From NCBI GenBank assembly GCA_937920085.1, contig CALETE010000053.1, positions 1 to 5,906 of the forward strand: 5,906 nt of DNA. Direction: 5' to 3'. This document shows, piece after piece, positions 1 through 5,906 of the stretch. How positions within the stretch are numbered: position 1 is the stretch's first letter; the number at the start of each line of letters is the position of its first letter. A model generated the notes under the pieces. That model had not been told where the DNA came from. It did not search any database and was given only the letters and a program-made list of their open reading frames with translations. The stretch is from an uncultured Alphaproteobacteria bacterium (lineage in GTDB: Bacteria; Pseudomonadota; Alphaproteobacteria; Caulobacterales; Caulobacteraceae). A program made the position numbers and the translations under genes.

Positions 1-1835
1 CCGATAGGTTCTTTCGGGCACTTGGATGGGTCCGGCGAGAGCTCGATGAATTCAAAGCGCCGACGCAACGCGCTATCGATGAGGGCGATCGAGCGGTCGG
101 CGGTGTTCATCGTGCCTAGAAAGTGAACGTTGGGCGGAAGGGTGAATTGGTCATGTCCTTCGCCTGTGAGATAACCAGGGCAGGGGCAGGGCAAGGTCAG
201 GGTGAGTGCGAAGTCGCACCCGTGTCGTTTGTCTGATTCGACCAAGGTAATGAGCTCTCCGAAGATTTTACTGATGTTTCCTCGATTCACCTCATCCATG
301 ATGAGCAGGTAGGGTTTACCCGGGTTTTCCCTGGCTTTTTGTGCGATACGCAGAAGCACGCCCGGCTTTGGCTTGAAGACCATCGCTCCACCTTCCGTGA
401 TCGGTTTGTAGCCTACCACGAAGTCGGAGTAGTCGAATGATTGGTGGAATGTGACGAACTCGACCTGTCCTGAGTTGCGCAACTCCTCGAATCGCTGATG
501 GGCGTCGATTTCGTTGTAGGCCACCTTGCAGGTATCCAGAGCGTGTTGCCTTGTCTTGAAGGTCTTTCCGGTTCCGGGCGGGCCGTAGTAGATGGTGCAT
601 GTGGGCTGGCCGGCGCTTACGGGGGCGATGGTGGGCATTGTTATTGCAGGAAGGTTGTCTAGGTTGATTCCAAAGCACTCGAGCAGGCTGGATCGTTCGG
701 CGGCCCAGTGCGTTGGTAGGTGTGTGAGCTCCTTGGAGCTCAGTTTCTTCTTGGTCATGTCTTCGCCAGGTCGGGCGAATTTCCAGTTCACACGCCTGGG
801 CTCTGTGACAATCCATTCGATATTTCGGGCGTGCCGGCATCGGTCCCTTTGGCTTTCGTAGCGGTATGGACCGGCGATTCTGCCGTAGATGAAAAGGTTT
901 TCGTCGATGCGAGCGAACAGCAGGTCGCCTTCTTTCATCATTTTCGAGAACCACCACCCCATTAGGCCTGAATTCGATGGGGTGGTATCCTCGTCTGCAG
1001 GCTTCATGAGACTGGTCGCCGCAGCTTTGCCGGCATCTTCGTCGTGGGGAATTCCGCTCAAGTCTCCGCAATCAAGGCGCATATTTATCTCGGACTTGTT
1101 GAGGAGCGTCTTGAGGTCATTAAGGCCGTTTGCTAGATAGCTTCCCCTGCTCAGGTTGTAGTGCCAAAGTCGATGGTTTGTAATTGCTTCGGCTTCGTCG
1201 TCATCGCCCTCGGCGACCTCTCCGCTTTGCTGTTCGCGATAAATCAAGGTGCCAAGGCTTTGTAGGTCGTCGGTGGGTTTTGCCCGCCTGATGACATCTT
1301 GGTGCAGCGCCTCCAAGCTCATGTTCTCGGTCTGGACTCCCTGGCCCTCAAGGTAGGCTTTAAGAAGTTCGTCTTTGAAATACCCGATTATGGTTGGCCG
1401 ATTTGGATCTTGGTAAAGGTAAGCAATCTTTCTAGCCACTGTTCCTCCGACGACTGCCTTATCCATGTGCACTAGGTCGCCGCGGCGAACGGCCTCTATG
1501 ATCTCAACAATTGTTTGCCTAACCTTGAGGAAAGCCTCTTGAGCCGTGTTTCCATTGCTGGCTTTCCATGAATAAGTTGTATCCCTCTTGTGGGAGGGAT
1601 TCGTGAGCTCCTCGTCGGCGTTCTCTGGGTTGTGCGCGTAGATGCCGAATTTATAAGCACGTCCTCCGCCCAGGCCCAGGGGTGTGCCGCCGAATTCAAG
1701 AAGATAGGTGAAGCTGTTCCGGCTTCCAAACTTCGTATACTCGTCGAGAGTCATCCGCTTGACCTTGTCCAAGGGCCAGGCTCTAAGAAAGGCATCGAGC
1801 AAGGCCTGTTCGTTCTCGTTGCAGGTCAGTCGCAT
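1..1835 (-). CDS. mcrB: McrB-type AAA+ GTPase, 5-methylcytosine-dependent restriction, 3' end missing
   Basis: My translation of the minus strand gives 611 uninterrupted complete codons from the ATG at 1835-1833 to the window edge; the end of the protein lies to the left. Walker A GPPGTGKT is at residues 418-425. Walker B with the McrB signature IMDEVNRGNISKIFGELI is near 512-529 (D514, E515). The McrB-specific LGTMNTADRS is at 573-582, followed by the arginine-rich ALRRRFEF at 589-596. In known McrBC systems McrB binds modified DNA, hydrolyses GTP and drives the McrC nuclease; an mcrC would be expected just off the left edge. Residues 1 to about 200 are an N-terminal region I cannot name. 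Residues about 292-347 (GWWFSKMMKEGDLLFARI, then IYGRIAGPYRY) resemble a PUA/EVE-type base-reader fold. The AAA domain starts near 410, so this is much longer than E. coli McrB (about 459 aa). Start choice: an in-frame stop sits at 1862-1860 and no other start lies between. The next ATG (1754, preceded by AAGG) is possible, but the residues before it look like conserved coding sequence. Confidence 0.93.
   Translation of the reverse strand, partial: MRLTCNENEQALLDAFLRAWPLDKVKRMTLDEYTKFGSRNSFTYLLEFGGTPLGLGGGRAYKFGIYAHNPENADEELTNPSHKRDTTYSWKASNGNTAQEAFLKVRQTIVEIIEAVRRGDLVHMDKAVVGGTVARKIAYLYQDPNRPTIIGYFKDELLKAYLEGQGVQTENMSLEALHQDVIRRAKPTDDLQSLGTLIYREQQSGEVAEGDDDEAEAITNHRLWHYNLSRGSYLANGLNDLKTLLNKSEINMRLDCGDLSGIPHDEDAGKAAATSLMKPADEDTTPSNSGLMGWWFSKMMKEGDLLFARIDENLFIYGRIAGPYRYESQRDRCRHARNIEWIVTEPRRVNWKFARPGEDMTKKKLSSKELTHLPTHWAAERSSLLECFGINLDNLPAITMPTIAPVSAGQPTCTIYYGPPGTGKTFKTRQHALDTCKVAYNEIDAHQRFEELRNSGQVEFVTFHQSFDYSDFVVGYKPITEGGAMVFKPKPGVLLRIAQKARENPGKPYLLIMDEVNRGNISKIFGELITLVESDKRHGCDFALTLTLPCPCPGYLTGEGHDQFTLPPNVHFLGTMNTADRSIALIDSALRRRFEFIELSPDPSKCPKEPI
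176..202. repeat. Imperfect CAGGG direct repeats inside mcrB
   Basis: The pentamer CAGGG occurs at 176-180, 181-185, 187-191 and 198-202. The stretch lies within the mcrB reading frame and encodes TLPCPCPG, in the segment between Walker B and the MNTADRS motif. Other McrB proteins, as I remember them, have a shorter loop here, so the repeat may record a small slippage expansion. The frame is kept throughout. It may equally be ordinary codon bias for Pro, Cys and Leu. Confidence 0.35.
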
Positions 1836-1847
1836 AAGGGGGGTGCG

Positions 1848-1876
1848 CTTATCCTGTATCTACAGTAGACTCGCAA
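1848..1876 (-). promoter_or_regulatory. Candidate promoter of mcrB
   Basis: On the minus strand a -35-like TTGCGA (plus 1871-1876) is followed after 17 bp by a -10-like GATAAG (plus 1848-1853). Each matches four of six consensus bases. Transcription would begin near 1841, leaving a leader of only about 6 nt before the mcrB ATG. Neither box is strong, and the real promoter could lie further upstream in the divergent gap. Confidence 0.3.
1854..1865. promoter_or_regulatory. Short dyad CTGTA-TC-TACAG, possible operator
   Basis: Perfect 5-bp arms are separated by 2 bp. The dyad lies in the divergent gap, just upstream of the mcrB start and within the spacer of the candidate mcrB promoter. Such short dyads are common operator half-site arrangements for dimeric regulators, and restriction loci are sometimes autoregulated. 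No regulator gene is visible in the window, and a dyad this short can occur by chance. Confidence 0.25.
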
Positions 1877-1905
1877 ACGAAAACCACCCCTCGGAGGGCA
1901 AAAAT

Positions 1906-1959
1906 ATGCGAATAAGTCCCGGGTTTTACTTTGCCAACAGATTGCGGCTGATGCTATAA
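1906..1959 (+). CDS. Possible 17-residue leader ORF upstream of res
   Basis: An ATG at 1906 starts MRISPGFYFANRLRLML and ends at TAA 1957-1959, 17 nt before the res start. It is preceded by GGAGGG at 1893-1898 with a 7-nt spacer, the best Shine-Dalgarno and start pair seen near any start here. The GGAGGG is part of an inverted repeat, CCCTC-G-GAGGG (1888-1898). I see no attenuator-like run of one amino acid. The ORF would be transcribed only if a promoter lies upstream of about 1890, because the stronger promoter at 1931-1960 would start the mRNA after its stop codon. It may be fortuitous. Confidence 0.3.
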   Translation: MRISPGFYFANRLRLML

Positions 1960-1960
1960 C
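1931..1960 (+). promoter_or_regulatory. Sigma70-like promoter of the res-mod operon
   Basis: The -35 box TTGCCA (1931-1936, five of six consensus bases) and the -10 box TATAAC (1955-1960, five of six) are 18 bp apart. The -10 is extended by TGC directly before it (1952-1954). Transcription is expected near 1967, about 10 nt before the res ATG. That leaves no room for a normal Shine-Dalgarno leader, and none is seen. This is the most convincing promoter in the window. Confidence 0.6.
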
Positions 1961-1976
1961 CCGACTCCCTGCCTCT

Positions 1977-4900
1977 ATGTCTGATAACCCCAGCCAGACC
2001 GATCAATTTTTCGCTCAACCGATCTTAAATTCTCCGTATGTTTGCCCACGCCGGCATTGGGAATTGGATGAGACTGGGCAGCCGACGCAGAAGATCGTAG
2101 AATCCCGTCGGTCGGCCACGTTTGATACCCCTATCCCTAAGAGCAAGAAGGCCAAGAAGGGCAGTGGCAAGCAGGACGAATTGGCGCTTGGAGCTGGCGG
2201 GGACGATTCCGCGGCCTCCGAGGCCTTGCGCCGCGAGGTTCAGACTTCGTTAATCAATGAAATCCGCTCCCAAGTTGCGGAATGGAGGGCCCGCCCTGAG
2301 CATCTCTGGAATGTCACTGCCGAGACGGCCCAGCTGCTCAGGCACTGGAGGACTTTTCCTTTTTCGAACCAGCGCCCCTTTTTCTGTCAGATAGAGGCTG
2401 CAGAGGTCGCTATTTGGCTGACCGAGGTGGCTAACAGCACTGAGTCCGGGCGCAAGATCCTGGCTCAGCTTCTTAGGTCGAATAGATCTGCATACGAGGA
2501 CGAGGTGCCGGAGGCTTCGATGCTCTACCGCATCTGCTTCAAATTGGCGACCGGCGCAGGTAAGACGACGGTCATGGCGATGCTTATCGCTTGGCAGTCT
2601 GTCAATGCGGCTCGGCGGCCAACGAGCGATCACTTCACACGTGGGTTCCTCATTGTTGCTCCTGGCTTGACCATTCGCGATCGACTGCGGGTTCTGCAGC
2701 CTAGTGACCCTGATAATTACTATGTGACGCGCGAGCTGGTGCCACAAGATCTGATGGGCGACGTCAAGCGCGCGAAGATCGTCATCACTAATTACCATTC
2801 CTTTAAGCTGCGCGAACGCATGGAGCTTTCTGCTGGCGGTAGGGCTTTGCTGCAGGGGAGGGGCGGGGAGGACCTCAATACTCAGGAGACCGAGGGCCAA
2901 ATGATTCAGCGAGTAATGCCCGACTTGATGGGTCTTAAGAACATCGTCGTGATCAACGACGAGGCTCATCACTGTTATCGTGAACGCCCTGCGGATGAAG
3001 ATGATGTCGAGCTTAAGGGCGAGGAGGCAGAGGAGGCCGAACGCGCCAACAAGGCCGCCCGTCTTTGGATATCCGGCCTTGAGGCAGTCAAACGCAAGCT
3101 TGGCGTCCGCGCAGTCTACGACCTCTCGGCTACGCCGTTCTTCATCAGCGGTTCCGGATACCCGGAAGGGACGATTTTCCCTTGGGCCATGAGCGATTTC
3201 TCGCTGATGGACGCAATCGAGTGCGGCATCGTAAAGCTTCCGCGCGTGCCTATTGCCGAGAATATCACCGGCGAGGAGATGCCCAAGTATCGCGATCTTT
3301 GGGCTAATATCCGTAACAGTATGCCAAAGAAGGCTCGTGGTTCGGCCGAGGGTCTAGATCCGCTGCAATTGCCCACGCTCTTGCAGACAGCGATGAGCTC
3401 GCTTTACGGGCATTATGAGAAGACGTTCAAGCTTTGGGAAGAAAAGCGAATCGGGGTGCCCCCTTGCTTCATCATCGTTTGCCAGAATACTGCTATTTCG
3501 AAGTTGGTCTATGACTACGTTTCAGGCCACTACCGCAAGACGCCGGAAGGAGATGATCGTTTAGAGTTCGGACGGCTCCCGCTTTTTAGCAACTTCGACC
3601 TAGAGACCGGCAACCCGCTGCCGCGGCCCAATACCCTACTTATCGACAGTGAGCAGCTGGAGAGTGGTGAGGCTTTAGAGCCGGATTTCCGCAAGAAGTT
3701 TGCTGACGAGATCGAACGTTTCCGTCGCGAGATTGTTGAGCGAACTGGTGACCATCATACTGCGGAGTCACTGACTGATCAGGATCTGCTGCGCGAGGTC
3801 ATGAACACGGTCGGAAAGCCTAACCAACTCGGTTCCTCGATCCGCTGCGTGGTCTCTGTTTCGATGCTGACCGAAGGCTGGGATGCCAATACTGTCACCC
3901 ACGTCCTAGGTATCCGTGCTTTCGGCACCCAACTCCTATGCGAGCAGGTAATCGGTCGTGCTCTGCGTCGCCAGTCGTATGCTCTGAACGAGCAAAACCT
4001 TTTTGACGTCGAGTATGCGGACGTATTTGGCATCCCCTTTAAATTTACGGCCAAGCCTGTCGTCGCCGAGCCTAAGCCGCCCAAACCCAGCATTCAGGTC
4101 AAGGCGTTGTCCCCCGAGCGCGAACGCCTGGAGATTAAGTTCCCACGTGTGCGGGGCTATCGCGTCGACCTTCCCGAGGACAATCTCACCGCTAAGTTTA
4201 ACGAAGAGTCCACCCTCGTACTTACCCCTGACATCGTCGGTCCGACAATTACGCAAAACTCTGGTATTATTGGCGAGCAGGTCAACATGACCCTCGAGCA
4301 CCTTCAGGATGTTCGGCACTCGACTGTCATTTACCGTCTTACCCAGCGGCTAATCGAGACTAAGTACCGCGACGCTGGCGACAACCCCGAGCAACACCTT
4401 TTTGGTAAGCTTAAGCGGATTGTGACTTATTGGCTAGAGCACCATCTAGAGTGTCGTGGTAACACCTTCGAAGCTCAGCTTCTTTATCTGGAGCTCGCCG
4501 ACCGTGCCTGCGAGCGCATCGCTGCTGGCATCACGCGCGCATTTATGGGGGAGAGGCCTATCCTTGCCGTACTCGATCCATGGGTTCCCCTGGGAAGCAG
4601 CCAGGTGGTCAATTTTCCAAGCACAAAAGTCGAGTCTGCTTGGCCGACTGACTCGCGCCGTTCGCATGTCAACTATGTCATCTATGACTCGGAGTGGGAG
4701 GCGGAGTTCTGTCGGGTGGTTGAGGCACACCCAAAAGTTCATTCCTACGTTAAAAATGCCGGCCTCTACTTTGAAGTCCCCTATCTTCATGGTGGCCAGC
4801 CCCGCAAGTATCACCCTGATTTTATCGTCCTTATCGACGATGGACGCGGTCTGGATGACCTGCTCACCCTCGTCGTAGAAATCAAGGGCTACAAGAAGGA

Positions 4901-5081
4901 CGACGCTAAGGTGAAGAAGGAAACCATGGAGACTTACTGGATCCCCGGAGTAAATAACCTTAAGACTCACGGTCGCTGGGCCTTCTGTGAGCTCGCCGAA
5001 CTCTACGAGATCGAGCCTGGCTTTGCAGCTAAGGCTGCCGAGAGCGTCAACGGCATGATTAATCAATTCACCACACGCTGA
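1977..5081 (+). CDS. res: Type III restriction enzyme Res subunit (helicase-nuclease)
   Basis: Complete 1034-residue protein. An N-terminal part (NSPYVCPRRHWELDETGQPT, residues 18-37) typical of this Res family is followed by a Lys-rich linker (55-65). The superfamily 2 helicase core shows Walker A ATGAGKTT (191-198), the DEAH box INDEAHH (326-332), motif III LSATPFF (383-389), motif V LTEGWDANT (631-639) and motif VI QVIGRALRR (657-665). A PD-(D/E)XK nuclease follows at the C-terminus: a helix with SEWEAEF (905-911), YHPDF with D948, and EIK (968-970) as the ExK pair. All catalytic residues look intact. Together with Mod, Res would translocate or diffuse along DNA using ATP and cleave near unmethylated sites. 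It is first in an operon with mod, 9 bp apart. The ATG at 1977 lacks a Shine-Dalgarno sequence, but the family N-terminus begins just after it, so the start is credible. Helicase and nuclease calls are firm; assignment as restriction Res rests on the family pattern plus the mod neighbour. Confidence 0.95.
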   Translation: MSDNPSQTDQFFAQPILNSPYVCPRRHWELDETGQPTQKIVESRRSATFDTPIPKSKKAKKGSGKQDELALGAGGDDSAASEALRREVQTSLINEIRSQVAEWRARPEHLWNVTAETAQLLRHWRTFPFSNQRPFFCQIEAAEVAIWLTEVANSTESGRKILAQLLRSNRSAYEDEVPEASMLYRICFKLATGAGKTTVMAMLIAWQSVNAARRPTSDHFTRGFLIVAPGLTIRDRLRVLQPSDPDNYYVTRELVPQDLMGDVKRAKIVITNYHSFKLRERMELSAGGRALLQGRGGEDLNTQETEGQMIQRVMPDLMGLKNIVVINDEAHHCYRERPADEDDVELKGEEAEEAERANKAARLWISGLEAVKRKLGVRAVYDLSATPFFISGSGYPEGTIFPWAMSDFSLMDAIECGIVKLPRVPIAENITGEEMPKYRDLWANIRNSMPKKARGSAEGLDPLQLPTLLQTAMSSLYGHYEKTFKLWEEKRIGVPPCFIIVCQNTAISKLVYDYVSGHYRKTPEGDDRLEFGRLPLFSNFDLETGNPLPRPNTLLIDSEQLESGEALEPDFRKKFADEIERFRREIVERTGDHHTAESLTDQDLLREVMNTVGKPNQLGSSIRCVVSVSMLTEGWDANTVTHVLGIRAFGTQLLCEQVIGRALRRQSYALNEQNLFDVEYADVFGIPFKFTAKPVVAEPKPPKPSIQVKALSPERERLEIKFPRVRGYRVDLPEDNLTAKFNEESTLVLTPDIVGPTITQNSGIIGEQVNMTLEHLQDVRHSTVIYRLTQRLIETKYRDAGDNPEQHLFGKLKRIVTYWLEHHLECRGNTFEAQLLYLELADRACERIAAGITRAFMGERPILAVLDPWVPLGSSQVVNFPSTKVESAWPTDSRRSHVNYVIYDSEWEAEFCRVVEAHPKVHSYVKNAGLYFEVPYLHGGQPRKYHPDFIVLIDDGRGLDDLLTLVVEIKGYKKDDAKVKKETMETYWIPGVNNLKTHGRWAFCELAELYEIEPGFAAKAAESVNGMINQFTTR

Positions 5082-5090
5082 TATTTCCAA

Positions 5091-5906
5091 ATGGCTAAAC
5101 CTAAGAAGTCTTCTGAAAAAATTGTCGCACACTTCCAGCACGAGGGGGAGAAGCGAAAAAACATCCCTACTGCCGAGCTGCAATCACTTCACCAGCCCGG
5201 GGTTTCCGAGCCCAAGGAGCTGCGCTACCCGCGTAACCCGGACCTCGACCCCCAATTCGTCTGGCGTGGCAAGGACCAGCAGGACTGGAGCGACCTCGTC
5301 GTGCCGACTCCGCCGCTTTACATCCAGGAGAAGGTGCACCCCAAGGCGCTGATCGACGACCTTCTCCGCCGCTCCAAGGAGCGTCAGGCCGAGACCGACG
5401 GTCTCTTTGGTGACCTCTTTCAGGACTTCGACGGCCTACCCAAGGACGTCGACAAGACCGAGTTCTATCAGCACGACGCCAATTGGACAAACCGCATGAT
5501 CTTGGGCGACTCTCTGCAGGTCATGGCCTCTCTCGCTGAACGGGAAGGCCTCCGCGGTAAGGTCCAGTGCATCTACTTCGACCCACCCTACGGCATCAAG
5601 TTCAACAGCAACTTTCAGTGGTCGACGACGAGCCGCGACGTCAAGGATGGCAACGCTCAGCATATTACGCGCGAGCCGGAGCAAGTTAAGGCTTTTCGTG
5701 ATACTTGGCGTGACGGCATCCACAGCTATATGACCTACCTGCGTGACCGACTGACTGTTGCCAGGGATTTACTAACTGATTCTGGATCAATTTTTGTGCA
5801 AATAGGCGAAGAAAATTTGCACAGAATCCGGGCGCTTCTTGATGAGGTTTTTGGTGAAGAAAATTTAGTTAACCAAATCGTAATCCTCAAGACCACGGGA
5901 GTTATG
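5091..5906 (+). CDS. mod: Type III DNA methyltransferase Mod subunit, 3' end missing
   Basis: The first 272 codons of a site-specific DNA methyltransferase, open to the right edge. The catalytic motif IV DPPY is at residues 164-167 (CIYFDPPYGIKF), preceded by MILGDSLQVMASLA (136-149) and followed by SGSIFVQIGEENL and LLDEVFGEENLV (249-260), a layout typical of beta-class N6-adenine/N4-cytosine enzymes of type III systems. In this class the target-recognition region and the S-adenosylmethionine motif I come later, so both lie outside the window. The protein would supply sequence recognition for Res and protect host DNA. The ATG is 9 bp after the res stop (TGA 5079-5081), with no Shine-Dalgarno sequence, so translation is probably coupled to res. 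Codon style changes within the gene: 37 of 41 codons end in G or C at 5277-5399, but only 12 of 42 at 5754-5879. The specific target site and the methylated base cannot be read from this part. Confidence 0.93.
   Translation, partial: MAKPKKSSEKIVAHFQHEGEKRKNIPTAELQSLHQPGVSEPKELRYPRNPDLDPQFVWRGKDQQDWSDLVVPTPPLYIQEKVHPKALIDDLLRRSKERQAETDGLFGDLFQDFDGLPKDVDKTEFYQHDANWTNRMILGDSLQVMASLAEREGLRGKVQCIYFDPPYGIKFNSNFQWSTTSRDVKDGNAQHITREPEQVKAFRDTWRDGIHSYMTYLRDRLTVARDLLTDSGSIFVQIGEENLHRIRALLDEVFGEENLVNQIVILKTTGVM

Noticed and set aside
1..60. The mcrC partner gene
   Set aside because: The mcrB frame is still open at the left edge, so mcrC cannot be seen; its presence is only expected from the family.
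206..219. Inverted repeat GTGCGA-AG-TCGCAC
   Set aside because: A 6-bp arm pair is expected about once by chance in a window this size, and it lies deep in the mcrB coding region.
316..1071. A 251-codon open frame on the minus strand
   Set aside because: It is out of frame with the mcrB frame, which shows the Walker and MNTADRS motifs over the same bases. Its translation is Arg/Pro-rich with no domain.
592..1140. Three open frames of about 80-90 codons on the plus strand opposite mcrB
   Set aside because: They are antisense to a clearly coding frame, with low-complexity products and no start-site support.
1590..1868. A 92-codon plus-strand frame over the 5' part of mcrB
   Set aside because: Antisense to coding sequence that matches the McrB family N-terminal pattern; no domain.
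2250..2972. A 240-codon minus-strand frame
   Set aside because: Mirror of the Res helicase region, which has intact motifs; no recognisable domain and no ribosome site.
5081..5091. Possible terminator or promoter between res and mod
   Set aside because: Only 9 bp separate the stop and the next ATG, with no stem-loop or promoter boxes; the two genes look co-transcribed.
4446..5183. A 245-codon minus-strand frame spanning the end of res and the start of mod
   Set aside because: Antisense to the PD-(D/E)XK nuclease domain and to the mod N-terminus; nothing recognisable in the product.
5805..5866. Near-identical 14-bp repeats encoding GEENL twice, 48 bp apart
   Set aside because: In this methyltransferase family both positions are normally similar acidic motifs (IGDEN-like and FGEEN-like), so convergence with shared codons explains it.

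Overview
The window is a piece of a DNA-restriction (phage-defence) locus, read from the middle of one operon into the start of another. Three long genes are visible, two of them cut by the window edges. On the minus strand, positions 1-1835 hold most of an McrB-type GTPase/AAA+ gene (5-methylcytosine-dependent, type IV restriction), missing its 3' end. On the plus strand, 1977-5081 holds a complete 1034-residue type III restriction subunit (Res: superfamily 2 helicase plus C-terminal PD-(D/E)XK nuclease). It is followed after 9 bp by the first 272 codons of the partner site-specific DNA methyltransferase (Mod), which runs off the right edge at 5906.

The mcrB and res genes diverge from a 141-bp gap (1836-1976). 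The gap holds a good sigma70-like promoter for res, a weaker candidate for mcrB, a short dyad between them that could be an operator, and a possible 17-codon leader ORF with the only strong Shine-Dalgarno sequence seen near a start here. The res ATG lies only about 10 nt beyond the expected transcription start, so res may be translated from a near-leaderless mRNA. None of the three long genes has an obvious Shine-Dalgarno sequence. No other stretch over 300 bases lacks a gene.

Function: Mod would methylate a short asymmetric site (N6-adenine is the usual product) and guide Res, whose helicase/ATPase and nuclease cut unmodified foreign DNA. The divergent McrB-type motor, presumably with an McrC nuclease encoded past the left edge, would attack DNA carrying modified bases. 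Together they would cover both unmodified and modified phage DNA. This is inference from gene families and proximity, not proof of joint function.

Organism: a bacterium of moderately high GC by eye, using the standard code. Near-leaderless starts and missing Shine-Dalgarno sequences would suit an actinobacterium, but these genes transfer widely and I would not assign a taxon. The mod gene changes sharply in codon style near 5754, which suggests mosaic ancestry. I saw no transposase, integrase, tRNA, rRNA or CRISPR array. The protein families are recognisable. The less usual points are the long N-terminal part of McrB, the res-before-mod order, the start-site arrangement in the divergent gap, and the mod mosaic.
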